From the NCBI GenBank assembly GCA_036419695.1, contig CP143946.1:1572001-1636000 (forward strand): 64,000 nucleotides of DNA, in the 5' to 3' direction. Below, in pieces: positions 44,710 to 53,992 of this stretch. Source of the stretch: [Clostridium] symbiosum. GTDB lineage: Bacteria > Bacillota > Clostridia > Lachnospirales > Lachnospiraceae. The first letter of the stretch is position 1. Each line of letters begins with the position of its first letter. The notes beneath the pieces were generated by a model, which was not told the DNA's origin, searched no databases, and saw only the letters and a program-made list of their open reading frames with translations. The translations under genes were made by a program, and so were the position numbers.

Positions 44710-46026
44710 ATGGATGAGACACCGGTATGGAAGCAGCTGATCAAGTTGTCGGCCCCGGTTATGCTGGCATTGTTAATTCAATCGATTTATAACATCGTGG
44801 ACAGTTATTTTGTTGCAAGGTATTCGGAGGAGGGGCTGACGGCTCTGTCCATTATATTTCCGATCCAGCTTTTGATGACGGCCCTGGCTACGGGTACGGG
44901 CGTGGGAATTAATATCCTGATTTCGAGGCTGGATGGGGAAGGTGAGACAAAACCGCAGAAAAATATCATAGCGGCCGGATTCCTGCTGAGCGTATTGGGC
45001 GCCCTGCTTTTTATCGCCGCGGGAATGCCCGGGATCAGAATTTATTATCAGATTTCATCGGCGCAGGCGCTTGTGAGGGAATACGGGATTCAGTATGCTC
45101 AGATTATCTTTGCATTTTCACTGGGAATGTTTATCGAGGCGGCCGGAACTAAGGTATTGCAGGCCAGGAGCGATATGGTGCTGCCCATGTGCGCCCAGGT
45201 GGCGGGGGCAGCGGTGAATATTGTTCTGGATCCTGTTCTGATATTCGGTTATTTCGGATTGCCGGTGATGGGGATCAGGGGGGCCGCAGTTGCAACCGTG
45301 ATCGGCCAGTGGGCGGCTATGGCGATCGTGATGGCCGGGTTTATCAAACGGTATTCCATGCCCTTTGGACGGGTGAACCTGCATTACTGCACCAGAGTCC
45401 TGAGGGCGGGAGCGCCCTCGATTATTATGCAATGTCTGTATACGGTGTACATAGTGGGACTGAACCTGATTCTGAAAATTTTCTCCGAGGATGCGGTTAC
45501 CGTTCTTGGAATCTATTATAAACTTCAGACCTTCTTTTTTATCCCGCTTCTGGGACTTCAGCAGGTTATACTGCCCCTGTTAAGTTTCAGTTACGGTGCG
45601 GGGAGAAAGGATCGGGTGGACAGTATCCTGCGCTGCTCTTTTGTGCTCTCGGGAGTGATTATGGTGGCCGCAGCCGCGTGTTTTATGGCCATCCCGGAAT
45701 TATTGCTGGGGATCTTTTCGTCCAGGCCGGAGATTCTTAAGATCGGCGGCACCGCGTTCAGAATCATAGCGCTGAGTTTTATCCCGTCGGCGTTCGGGCT
45801 GATCTTTGTGGTTTATTTCCAGGGGGTGGATCGGGGAAAAGAGAGTATCTTTCTCATTCTGCTGCGTCAGGTTCTTCTGCTTGTGCCCGTAGCCTAGGCG
45901 CTGCATTTTCTGGGGCTGAACCAGGTGTGGTTTACATTCCCCATCACGGAAGTAATCGTAGTGGCGGCATGTCTGATTTTCTATAAAAAACGGAAGCCGT
46001 TTAACGGCGGAACAGGAGAAATATGA
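44710..46026 (+). pseudogene. MATE family efflux transporter with amber stop near its end
   Basis: The frame encodes 395 residues of a 12-helix MATE transporter (drug/cation antiporter; VMLALLIQSIYNIVDSYFVA, later GIRGAAVATVIGQW) and stops at TAG 45895-45897. The same frame continues ALHFLGLNQVWFTFPITEV for 42 more codons to TGA 46024-46026, the normal last helix of the family. That distal stop overlaps the next ATG (ATGA), as expected for an ancestral coupled gene. Trp to stop (TGG to TAG) fits the position. Loss of the last helix probably impairs function unless the stop is suppressed. AGGAG precedes ATG 44710. Confidence 0.8.
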
Positions 46027-46619
46027 CGACAGAATTTTTGCGGCAGCATATTTTTGACACAATAAAAGAATGGCAGATGAAAATCGGGAGCCGTGATGAG
46101 AGCATCAGGCTCTATTATCCCGCAGTTTCCCTGATGAATCTGCTGAGGCTTGGGGATAAGGCGGGAACAGGAGATAAGAAGCCTGAGGGTGAAGCCAGGC
46201 TTGGTGAACTTGACGGGGCTCTTTTGATTTTTGCTCAGGATGTTGAACCGTTGCTTGGAAAGATACGTTTTTCAAGACAGGGAGAGCGGTACTGCATCGA
46301 GGTGCCGGAAAAAGGATGCGCTTATATAGCCAATGCCGTTCCGGAACCGGAATTTTTGAAACGCTTTCTGTCCGTCATTACGGCGAAAGACAGTACACTG
46401 GAACAGATACGGGCGTGTTTCCAGGATTTTGCCGGAATGTATGGGCTTGGATATATGGAAGAGGATAAAGAAGGGGAGGGAGCCGGCCATGTGTTTTATT
46501 TCAGCAGCGCGGTTCCGGAACCTTATATTTATTGTGTGGAAGAGGACGAATTCGGTTTGACTTACCACCGTTTTACCAGAGAGGACTACGAAGACCTTTC
46601 CGTGGAGGACGCTCACTGA
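46023..46619 (+). CDS. DUF3877-like hypothetical protein
   Basis: A 198-residue soluble protein: helical N-terminus with RLYYPAVSLMNLLRLG, a middle segment KIRFSRQGERYCIEVPEKGCAYIA and an acidic C-terminal part. It resembles the clostridial DUF3877 family in size and in the IRLYYP stretch; this assignment is from memory and not certain. It overlaps the ancestral end of the MATE gene by 4 nt, suggesting they were one transcription unit. Function unknown. Confidence 0.6.
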   Translation: MTTEFLRQHIFDTIKEWQMKIGSRDESIRLYYPAVSLMNLLRLGDKAGTGDKKPEGEARLGELDGALLIFAQDVEPLLGKIRFSRQGERYCIEVPEKGCAYIANAVPEPEFLKRFLSVITAKDSTLEQIRACFQDFAGMYGLGYMEEDKEGEGAGHVFYFSSAVPEPYIYCVEEDEFGLTYHRFTREDYEDLSVEDAH

Positions 46620-46660
46620 GCGGAGAGGCCGGGTCGTCCGGCAGACAGTTGGATTCATAC

Positions 46661-46688
46661 ACATCTTTTAGGACAACATCATATTATG
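46661..46688 (+). promoter_or_regulatory. candidate sporulation (sigma-K/E-like) promoter of the collagen-like gene
   Basis: AC (46661-46662), 17 bp, CATATTATG (46680-46688). Shares ATCATATTATG with the region before 26436. Confidence 0.35.
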
Positions 46689-46730
46689 GCATTAGCAGTA
46701 TAAACTGCTGACTAAAAAGGATGTGATAAT

Positions 46731-47870
46731 ATGAATTGTAATGATAATTGCAGATTTGGCAATACGAATACAAACTCTTTTATACAGGGCGAAAATCAGG
46801 TTTTAAGAAACCAGGGACTTTGCCCGGGAAATTTCCCGGAACCAAGGTGTGGAAGGTGCTGCCAGGGTCCGACCGGTCCCAGAGGCTGTCAGGGTCCGAC
46901 TGGCCCCAGAGGCTGTCCAGGCCCGATGGGTCCCAGAGGGTGCCCGGGTGAACGGGGACCAAGAGGTCCACAGGGCCCGCAGGGATTCCAGGGTCCAACC
47001 GGCCCGACCGGGCCAACAGGAGCCACAGGGGCAACTGGAAATACTGGTGTAGCAGGCCCAACCGGTCCGACAGGAGCGACTGGCGCTAACGGAGCTACGG
47101 GAGGTACAGGTCCAACCGGCCCAACAGGGGCAACCGGAACAGCGGGAGCCGCCGGAGCAACCGGCTCAACAGGAGCAACGGGAACAGCAGGAGCGGCCGG
47201 AGCAACCGGCCCAACGGGAGCAACCGGCCCGACAGGAGCGACGGGAACAGCAGGAGCGGCCGGAGCAACCGGCCCGACAGGAGCGACAGGAACAGCAGGA
47301 ACCGCCGGAGCAACCGGCCCAACCGGAGCGACGGGAACAGCGGGAGTGGCCGGAGCAACGGGAGCAACCGGCCCAACGGGAGCAACCGGCCCAACCGGTC
47401 CAACTGGAGCTAACGGTACAGCAGGCCCAACCGGGGCAACAGGAGCCACGGGAGCGACCGGAGCATCAGTAACCAGCAACAGTATGAATGCCACTAACAC
47501 GACGGGAGCAACAATCGCCGTGATTCTGGGCGGTACGGATGTACCGCTGCCGAATGTACAGGTATTAGACGGATTTACCGTGAACGCAGCCAATACGACA
47601 TTTACCGTACCGGCCACAGGAACCTATATGGTTGCCTACAGAGTTTCCACAACGGCGGCCTTACTGATGTCCTCCCGCGTATTGCACAACGGAGCAGCGT
47701 TGGCAGGTTCCACCTTTGCACCGATTGCATCACTCAGCACATTTGAGGCGACGACGTTTGCCGCACTTACAGCAGGCGATACACTGGAACTTCAGCTCTT
47801 CGGTTTGCTGGGAGCAGCGGTCCTTCAGGGAGGCAACGGAGCTACACTTACCGTGATAAGGCTAGTTTAA
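46731..47870 (+). CDS. collagen-like exosporium-type protein (BclA-like)
   Basis: A 379-residue protein. An N-terminal region rich in Asn and Cys (about 1-42) is followed by about 68 Gly-X-Y triplets (about 43-248), first GPxGP type with Cys and Arg, then GPTGATGTAGAAGATGPTG repeats. Thr in position Y is the usual O-glycosylation target in BclA. The C-terminal 130 residues (GFTVNAANTTFTVPATGTYM and later) resemble the TNF/C1q-like BclA head that trimerises. In clostridia such proteins form exosporium filaments. No signal peptide, as expected for mother-cell-made spore proteins. AAGGA lies about 10 nt before ATG 46731. Confidence 0.85.
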   Translation: MNCNDNCRFGNTNTNSFIQGENQVLRNQGLCPGNFPEPRCGRCCQGPTGPRGCQGPTGPRGCPGPMGPRGCPGERGPRGPQGPQGFQGPTGPTGPTGATGATGNTGVAGPTGPTGATGANGATGGTGPTGPTGATGTAGAAGATGSTGATGTAGAAGATGPTGATGPTGATGTAGAAGATGPTGATGTAGTAGATGPTGATGTAGVAGATGATGPTGATGPTGPTGANGTAGPTGATGATGATGASVTSNSMNATNTTGATIAVILGGTDVPLPNVQVLDGFTVNAANTTFTVPATGTYMVAYRVSTTAALLMSSRVLHNGAALAGSTFAPIASLSTFEATTFAALTAGDTLELQLFGLLGAAVLQGGNGATLTVIRLV

Positions 47871-47957
47871 ACAGAGTACGGAAGGTATGGAAATGTACCG
47901 GAAAATGAAACGGACTAACTTGATAATCATAGCCCAAAAGTAATGAAAGAAAAAAGG

Positions 47958-48015
47958 AGCAGTCCGCTTCCCGAAAAGGCCGATGGGCCTGAATGCAGGA
48001 AGCGGGCTGCTTTTA
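47958..48015. terminator. bidirectional terminator after the collagen-like gene
   Basis: AGCAGTCCGCTTCC (47958-47971) pairs with GGAAGCGGGCTGCT (47998-48011) with one G-T pair; T-run TTTTA follows and an A-run precedes it, so it also serves the converging 4Fe-4S gene. Confidence 0.75.
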
Positions 48016-48132
48016 TAGCAGATGGCAGAAACGCCCCATCCCGGGGCCAATCCGGTTAGGAAGCAGCGTTTCCCTTCTGTCTTCTGGCAAAGAAACAAAT
48101 TAAAGTGATAATGGCTGTGGTTATCATGTTTT

Positions 48133-49053
48133 TCATTCATTCCCGGATTGGCAGTGTTGGCAGTTCACCGTTTTGGCAGCTCCCATATCAGAAAATCCCA
48201 TATTAGAAAAAGTACTGTGAAGGGAATGGTTTTTACAAGCCTTTAAGCATTTTCCACACCGGATACATTCCAGATTATTGGGAATTTCATGGACTGGAAG
48301 ATCCATGGGACAGGCTTTCCTGCAGGCTCCGCATTTTGTACAGCTGTCCTGATTCACTTCAAAACGGTAGAGGGCAATCGGGTTGAACAGGCTGTAAACC
48401 GCGCCCAGCGGGCAGAGATAACGGCAGAATGGGCGGTACACCTTGATGGCCCAGACGGCCACAGCCACCAGCACGAACACTTTCCAACTGAAGAGCAGCC
48501 CCAGGCCGGAACGGAGCGACGGGTTTAAGAGCGTCAGCGGAATGCCTCCCAATAAGGTTCCCGACGGGCAGATCAGTTTGCAGAACCACGGTGTGCCGCC
48601 TCCGACAATATTAGTGATGGTGACGGGAAGAATAATCACAAAAACGACTAATATCACATATTTTAAATATTTCAGATAACGGTCTCCCGGCGATTTCTTT
48701 AATTTCCGGAACAGAGGGATTTTATGTAATAAATCCTGAACCAGGCCGAATGGACAGAGCCAGCCGCACACAAACCGCCCGAAAAATGCTCCTACCGCCA
48801 TCAAAAAACCGATGATGTAGAATGAAAATTTGTACTGCGGACTGTTTAAAACCGCCTGCAGAGAGCCGATAGGACAAGCTCCAAATGCTCCTGGACAGGA
48901 ATAGCAGTTCAGGCCGGGAACACAAAATTTCTTTCCGGTTCCCTTGTAAATCGTCCCTTCCAAATATCCATTCACATAACCGTTGGTCAGGGCGGTAAAA
49001 CAAATCTGAACCACAAGACGGATATTTCTCTTCAGTCGTGTTATCAGTTCCAT
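48133..49053 (-). CDS. membrane 4Fe-4S protein (NapH/YccM-like)
   Basis: A 306-residue electron-transfer protein with about five membrane helices; the loops carry CGWLCPFGL and CRYLCPLGA motifs. Two 4Fe-4S motifs near the C-terminus are CTKCGACRKACP (about 243) and CIRCGKCLKAC (about 268). Relatives pass electrons from the quinone or cytoplasmic side across the membrane. It is the third gene of a unit with a TlpA-like thioredoxin and a small CXXC protein, so it probably supplies reducing power to extracytoplasmic thiols. Confidence 0.85.
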   Translation of the reverse strand: MELITRLKRNIRLVVQICFTALTNGYVNGYLEGTIYKGTGKKFCVPGLNCYSCPGAFGACPIGSLQAVLNSPQYKFSFYIIGFLMAVGAFFGRFVCGWLCPFGLVQDLLHKIPLFRKLKKSPGDRYLKYLKYVILVVFVIILPVTITNIVGGGTPWFCKLICPSGTLLGGIPLTLLNPSLRSGLGLLFSWKVFVLVAVAVWAIKVYRPFCRYLCPLGAVYSLFNPIALYRFEVNQDSCTKCGACRKACPMDLPVHEIPNNLECIRCGKCLKACKNHSLHSTFSNMGFSDMGAAKTVNCQHCQSGNE

Positions 49054-49069
49054 ACTCTTTTCTCCCCCT

Positions 49070-49219
49070 TTATCCGATTCCGATGCATTCCAGGCAAATT
49101 GCTGCTGCTTTTGTCAGGACAGTGCCGACTTCCTGGCGGTATACGCCGGCGGCCATAAAAATCAGGCCGGCCGCCAGCATGGTGATTCCCCATCTGTTTT
49201 GGAACAGTTTATTTTTCAT
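49070..49219 (-). CDS. CD1871A-type small CXXC membrane protein
   Basis: A 49-residue protein: one membrane segment (about 12-30), then GVYRQEVGTVLTKAAAICLE and the ending CLECIGIG. The length, segment and terminal CxxC match the small CD1871A-type CXXC proteins that sit between TlpA-like and 4Fe-4S genes in clostridia. It overlaps the TlpA-like gene by 11 nt and ends 16 nt before the 4Fe-4S gene. It likely relays electrons between the two. It was too short to stand out by length and was found by reading the gap. Confidence 0.8.
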   Translation of the reverse strand: MKNKLFQNRWGITMLAAGLIFMAAGVYRQEVGTVLTKAAAICLECIGIG

Positions 49220-49796
49220 TCTTTACTTCCTCCAGACGCTTTTCAATAATTTTCTTCCATCCTGCCTTGTCTTCAGAGCCGGTTATTGGAGCTCCCACCA
49301 GCTCTCCGTTTTTGTCAACAAAATACGTGGTTGGAAAACCCGCCTGTTTTCCAAGGGGGGAAGCCGCCAGCTCTTCGGAAACCAGCAGCTGCTGGTATGT
49401 AGCCTTAGTGGCATCTAATACCTCCTGCACGTTCTTGCGTTCTTTCTCGGAAAGGCCTGCGTAAATCCCAAGCTCGTTTGTATTACCTTCCATCACTTCT
49501 ATCACCAATCCCTTTATTGCCACTTTTGTACCCTCTTTCTCCAGTTCGTCCGATACCTCCTGAAGCTCCGGGATCTCCCCGACGCATGGACCGCACCAGG
49601 TTGCCCAGGTATTGATCAGCGTCAAATCATTTTCTTTAAAAATATCCGCAGTGACCTCATTTCCTTCAAAATCCACCGTTGCCAGATTGGCAAATAAATC
49701 TTTTGGAACGGTTTCCGAATCTGCTTTTTTTGAACATCCGGCACATGCCATTACCATTGCTGCTGCGATTATTCCAAACCATACTTTCTTTTTCAT
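49209..49796 (-). CDS. TlpA-family thiol-disulphide reductase, lipoprotein
   Basis: A 195-residue exported thioredoxin-fold protein. The signal peptide ends in a lipobox, MACAGC (Cys about 21). The active site is WATWCGPC (about 71-78). The cis-Pro region FPTTYFVDKNGELVG is present near residue 150. It should reduce disulphides or detoxify oxidants on the outer face of the membrane. ATG 49796 follows AAGGAG by 7 nt. It leads the redox trio, and a BceR-type box lies 120 bp upstream, linking it to the envelope-stress system next door. Confidence 0.88.
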   Translation of the reverse strand: MKKKVWFGIIAAAMVMACAGCSKKADSETVPKDLFANLATVDFEGNEVTADIFKENDLTLINTWATWCGPCVGEIPELQEVSDELEKEGTKVAIKGLVIEVMEGNTNELGIYAGLSEKERKNVQEVLDATKATYQQLLVSEELAASPLGKQAGFPTTYFVDKNGELVGAPITGSEDKAGWKKIIEKRLEEVKNEK

Positions 49797-49918
49797 CTTT
49801 TGTCTCCTTCTTCTCATCTTGTTTTTTTTGTTTAGTTCTTTCTTTTTTGTTTCTCTGTTGATAATATTAGTCTACTGCAGAACATTCTCAACTGCCATCG
49901 ATCCTCATTACAGTTTCG

Positions 49919-49932
49919 TGACATTTTTGTAA
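49919..49932. promoter_or_regulatory. BceR-type box upstream of the redox trio
   Basis: TGACA-TTTT-TGTAA matches the BceR-type consensus TNACA-N4-TGTAA exactly. On the minus strand TTGAGA and TAATAT/TATTAT follow before the TlpA-like gene. Confidence 0.6.
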
Positions 49933-49980
49933 TATTTCAGCAGCCTTTTGTTACATTCATTCTCATGTCCCCATATCAAA

Positions 49981-52005
49981 TCATAATTTCAAAATTCTTT
50001 TGCACCCTGCATATGTGGTGATGAAATAAATACTGTACATAGCTACTGCCAGACCGGACGCAAATAACACATTCCGGGAAATGTCCCATGCGGACAGGTA
50101 GGGGATTCCCTGATAGACGCCGTACATGGTGACACCGGAATGGAACGCTGCCACTAAAAAAGGCAGTCCAAAGTAAAATCCCAGCTGTGCTTTCAAAGCC
50201 TTTCTCATGGTGCCGGACCCAGCTCCCAATTTATAAAGAAGAGCGAAACGCTTCTCATTATCGGTGGCCTGAGTCAGCTGCTGAAGCGCTAAGACAGCCC
50301 CAGCCGTAATTAGAAATGTAATCCCCAAATAGATTCCCAAATAAGAGACCATCAATTGACCGGAGAGAAAATCGATAAACAGATCCTCCCTGCCCTGGAA
50401 TAAAAATCCACTGAGCAGCATCTCATCCCGATGCATGGCGTCATAGCAGCCCTCCTTTTCACCGAGTAGAACAGCGTCCATCACTCTCATGAACGGCCGG
50501 TGTTTTTCCGCGATTTTCTGAGGTACAATCAGCGTTCCGAAATCCAGATAGGCATTGCGGTTATAGAGTGTCTGCCGGTATAAACCGTCTTTTTTCAGGG
50601 AAAGTTCCGTTCCTGAAACAGTAAGCGGTCCTCCCTGTTCCATATAGTTTTTTAGCATCTCTTCCACCGATGGCTCACTGTATGTCAAGGCATATTCCGT
50701 TTCCCCCAGCACAACCGGAGGTTTCCCCTGCAGCGCTCTGATTTCATTATAGTCATCCACCCCTACCATATCGATCGGCATCTCTCCGGTCAATGGTATC
50801 TGCAGCCTGGATTTCGTCTCAAATTGGCCAAACAACTGCCTGGATGTAAAGTTATCATCTTCATAAAACGTCAATTCCCCTGTTTTCCCCAGATAATCGG
50901 CTGTTTCTGCATTCTGTTTCTCCAGTGCTTCTTTTATTGACCCGTTCTTTATCATCTCCTCATTTGTTCCAATGCCGTCATAATAATAAATGACACTCAG
51001 GTCGTAGGGCACCATTTTACTTTTTTCAGAAATAAAACTCTGTCCCATCCCTGTTCCAATCCCCATTACGGACACGGAAAAATACATTAAAATGCAGACC
51101 GCCGCAAGTGAAAATCCTTCTTTTTTCATGCTGCTTCCCAACTGGTTTACCACAAACAGGTTGAGATTTCGGTAATAAAATCCCTTTTTTTTCTTCAAAA
51201 CCTTTAATAGAACCGGTGCGGCGGACAGAAAAAACAGCAGTGTGCCGGCCGCAACCAGAGCACTGAAAACAGCCGCCGTCTTTAAAAAATCAACATTTCT
51301 CCAGGTATAAATCACCCAATACCCGGCGCCTGTTAAAAGGAGTGCAAAAATAAACAGAATGCCCCACGCGTTTCCTTTTTCCGGCATTCCCTCATTTTTC
51401 TGCTCTGCCAAAAGCAGATCGATCAGCTTCATTTTCCGCAGTTCCCAAAGCCGGAATATGTGTACCACGGCAAAAGTTAAAACAAAGAAAATAACCGCGG
51501 CGGCCATTGCTTCCGCCGAAAATACAAAAGTGTAATTTCCTACATTGCCATTGGCCATCCTGGCCGTTACCATGGCCAGAATCTGGGAGACCGCAACACC
51601 AAGGGGCAGGCCGCACAGCAGGGAAATCCCGCCGATCCGGATCGTTTCCCTGGCAAGCAGGCGGCTGATATCTTTCTGTTCCATACCCAGAATTCCATAA
51701 ATGGCAAATTCACGTTTTCTGCGTTTCATTAAAAAGCTGTTGGAATAGACTACCAGGAATCCGATAATCAGGCATACGATAGCGGAACATCCTGCCATCA
51801 CGCTTTTCGCTGCTTCCAGGAAATTATAGGTGTCGGGAAGATTGAGCGCCCTAAACTGCGCCTCAATGGAATTAAAAGTATAGAAAAGACAGACGGCAAA
51901 TGTAAGTGTAAAAAAGTAGACCAGATAATCTTCCGCACTTTTTTTAACATTTTTAGATGCAAGCTGCCTCAGTAATTTCTGTGATGTTTTTTTCTTAGAT
52001 AACAT
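49981..52005 (-). CDS. bceB: BceB-type ABC transporter permease
   Basis: A 674-residue FtsX-like permease with ten predicted membrane helices and a large extracellular domain between helices seven and eight (about 295-520), the layout of BceB transporters that recognise cell-wall antibiotics such as bacitracin or lantibiotics bound to lipid II intermediates. Start ATG 52005 has GGAGGTGAC 8 nt upstream; it overlaps the ATPase gene by 11 nt. The open frame to 52080 lies inside the ATPase gene. Together with the ATPase it forms the resistance and sensing pump controlled by the kinase and regulator at 52988-54654. Confidence 0.9.
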   Translation of the reverse strand: MLSKKKTSQKLLRQLASKNVKKSAEDYLVYFFTLTFAVCLFYTFNSIEAQFRALNLPDTYNFLEAAKSVMAGCSAIVCLIIGFLVVYSNSFLMKRRKREFAIYGILGMEQKDISRLLARETIRIGGISLLCGLPLGVAVSQILAMVTARMANGNVGNYTFVFSAEAMAAAVIFFVLTFAVVHIFRLWELRKMKLIDLLLAEQKNEGMPEKGNAWGILFIFALLLTGAGYWVIYTWRNVDFLKTAAVFSALVAAGTLLFFLSAAPVLLKVLKKKKGFYYRNLNLFVVNQLGSSMKKEGFSLAAVCILMYFSVSVMGIGTGMGQSFISEKSKMVPYDLSVIYYYDGIGTNEEMIKNGSIKEALEKQNAETADYLGKTGELTFYEDDNFTSRQLFGQFETKSRLQIPLTGEMPIDMVGVDDYNEIRALQGKPPVVLGETEYALTYSEPSVEEMLKNYMEQGGPLTVSGTELSLKKDGLYRQTLYNRNAYLDFGTLIVPQKIAEKHRPFMRVMDAVLLGEKEGCYDAMHRDEMLLSGFLFQGREDLFIDFLSGQLMVSYLGIYLGITFLITAGAVLALQQLTQATDNEKRFALLYKLGAGSGTMRKALKAQLGFYFGLPFLVAAFHSGVTMYGVYQGIPYLSAWDISRNVLFASGLAVAMYSIYFITTYAGCKRILKL

Positions 52006-52762
52006 GGCCTTTGTCACCTCCCAGCAAAGAAACCACCTGCATAATCTGATCGAAAAAATCTTTTCTCGAAGCATTCCCACGGATCAGTTCATTAAATATT
52101 TTACCATCCTTTAAGAACAGAATCCTTTTACAATGGCTGGCTGTGAATGCATCGTGGGTTACCATGAGGATGGTAGCCCCTTTTTCTTCATTCAGAAGCT
52201 GCAGGCATTCCAGCAGCATTCCTGCGGAACGGGAATCCAGGGCTCCGGTAGGTTCATCCGCCAGGATTAAAGACGGTTCCGTGACAACCGCCCTGGCGCA
52301 GGCCACCCGCTGCTTTTGTCCTCCTGACATTTCATAGGGGTATTTCCCTATGATTTCTTCAATTCCCAATTCTTTGGAAATATGATTCACTTTCTCCTCA
52401 ATCTGGAACGGCGGTGTTTTGCAGATCGCCAGAGCCAGGGCAATGTTGTCCCGCCCGGTCAGGGTATCCAACAGATTGAAGTTTTGAAAAATAAATCCCA
52501 ATTCTTCCCTCCGGAATTTGGACAGACTTTTTTCCTTCATTTTTGTCACTTCAATTCCATTGATACAAATCCGTCCGGCCGTAGCGTGATCGATGGTGGA
52601 AATACAGTTTAGAAGCGTCGTCTTTCCGCTTCCGGAAGCTCCCATGATTCCAATATATTCCCCCTTTTCCACCTCAAAACTGATATGATTGACTGCCCTT
52701 GTCAGACTTCCTTTATTTTTATAAAATTTTTCCAGATTATTGACTGTCAAGATTGGATTCAT
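51995..52762 (-). CDS. bceA: BceA-type ABC transporter ATPase
   Basis: A 255-residue ATPase of the peptide antibiotic exporter subfamily. Walker A GASGSGKTT (about 40), Q-loop FIFQNFNLLDTLT, signature MSGGQKQR (about 144), Walker B LILADEPTGALD (about 164) and His switch VTHD. It pairs with the overlapping BceB-type permease. A BceR-type box stands 90 bp upstream of its start, so the transporter is probably induced by the neighbouring two-component system. Confidence 0.92.
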   Translation of the reverse strand: MNPILTVNNLEKFYKNKGSLTRAVNHISFEVEKGEYIGIMGASGSGKTTLLNCISTIDHATAGRICINGIEVTKMKEKSLSKFRREELGFIFQNFNLLDTLTGRDNIALALAICKTPPFQIEEKVNHISKELGIEEIIGKYPYEMSGGQKQRVACARAVVTEPSLILADEPTGALDSRSAGMLLECLQLLNEEKGATILMVTHDAFTASHCKRILFLKDGKIFNELIRGNASRKDFFDQIMQVVSLLGGDKGHVI

Positions 52763-52851
52763 TTTCTGCGCTCCTTTTCCTCACTTTTCATTGATGCCCT
52801 CAGTCTATCACAGACGAAAATAGTGTGCCATTTTTTTCCCTAACATTAAAA

Positions 52852-52865
52852 TTACATTTTTGTAA
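52852..52865. promoter_or_regulatory. BceR-type box upstream of bceAB
   Basis: TTACA-TTTT-TGTAA, an exact match to TNACA-N4-TGTAA, in the 225 bp gap between the kinase and transporter genes. Confidence 0.7.
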
Positions 52866-52987
52866 TGTTGCCGTTGATAAACCGCTCTTCCTTTTTTACA
52901 TCATGTCTTCCTTATTAACAGTAAAGCGAAAAAATAGCCGCCGAGGATACCTCATCGATTCCCAGTATCCTTGACAGCCATTTGCAA

Positions 52988-53992
52988 TTATCTGCTTCTT
53001 TTCATATGAAAGGTAAACGAAGTTCCATTTCCCCATTCCGAATTGAGTTCCAGACGGATATCCATTTTGTCACATAGATTTTTGCACAGGTAAAGTCCCA
53101 TTCCAGTTGATTTCTGGTGGGTATGTCCATTTTCACCGGTGAAGCCCTTCCGGAATACGCGGGGGACATCCTGGCTTGGAATTCCGATTCCATTGTCTGA
53201 TACGGTTATCGCAAGCATCCCGCCCTCCTCCTCCCGTGCATCAAAAGAGATCCAGGATTTTTTCTCTAAATCCCGGTATTTCACCGAATTTGTGATGAGC
53301 TGGCCAAAGATGAATTCCATCCATTTGGGATCGGTCAGAATTTCATACTCCAGATCCCCGAATTTTGGAAACACCGAAGACTCTATCATCATCTTTCTGT
53401 TTTTAGTAATTGCGCCCATAATCAGCCGTTTCACATTGACCGGCTGAACCAGATAATCGGCTTCCAAGCTGCCGCTTTTGCTGTAATAAAGCATTTGTTC
53501 CACATAGGCCTCTATTTTTCCTACTTCCTCCTCCAGACTGGACATTACAGGGCTTTTATGATTTTCCATTATCAGCCGTTCCACTGCAATCGGTGTCTTG
53601 ATCTCATGGCTCCATGTCTGGATATAATCCTTATAATCTATCATTTCCTGTTGCTGCCTCGCAATGATGTCATTTAAATACTTTTCATCCTTTACTAAAA
53701 TCTCATATAAAAGTTTACCATCATAAAAACTGGGAACGGTGAGAAGTTCCGACAGGTAATTTTTTTCTTCCAGCTGATCTAATATTCGTTCCACCTGGTC
53801 ATAATATCCTTTTTTCCGGAAACAATCCCAGGCTCCACACAAAAAGAACCCTAAAAAAAACAGACTTTCCACTGCAATGATAACCGGGAGCTGTGTTCCC
53901 ATGATAAAAAGAAACAGTCCTGTAAAAAAAAATGTTAACACGGAAATCCAGATGGCAATCCATTGATCCTGGATATATTCTGTAATTTTCAT
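52988..53992 (-). CDS. bceS: BceS-type intramembrane-sensing histidine kinase
   Basis: A 334-residue kinase with two N-terminal membrane helices (about 12-32 and 36-55) joined by a very short outside loop, so it cannot bind ligand by itself and relies on the BceAB transporter. H-box WSHEIKTPIAV (His about 129), N-box QLITNSVKY (about 237), DNGIGI and GMGLYL follow. The gene overlaps the response regulator stop by 4 nt (ATGA). It phosphorylates the BceR-type regulator in response to transport activity. Confidence 0.9.
   Translation of the reverse strand: MKITEYIQDQWIAIWISVLTFFFTGLFLFIMGTQLPVIIAVESLFFLGFFLCGAWDCFRKKGYYDQVERILDQLEEKNYLSELLTVPSFYDGKLLYEILVKDEKYLNDIIARQQQEMIDYKDYIQTWSHEIKTPIAVERLIMENHKSPVMSSLEEEVGKIEAYVEQMLYYSKSGSLEADYLVQPVNVKRLIMGAITKNRKMMIESSVFPKFGDLEYEILTDPKWMEFIFGQLITNSVKYRDLEKKSWISFDAREEEGGMLAITVSDNGIGIPSQDVPRVFRKGFTGENGHTHQKSTGMGLYLCKNLCDKMDIRLELNSEWGNGTSFTFHMKRSR

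Noticed and set aside
46889..47617. Long minus-strand frame rich in Val, Ala and Pro
   Set aside because: It is the shadow of the GXY repeats of the collagen-like gene; it has no RBS or independent support.
46731..47870. GXY repeat region as a DNA minisatellite without coding role
   Set aside because: The frame is intact from a good start to a BclA-like C-terminal domain.
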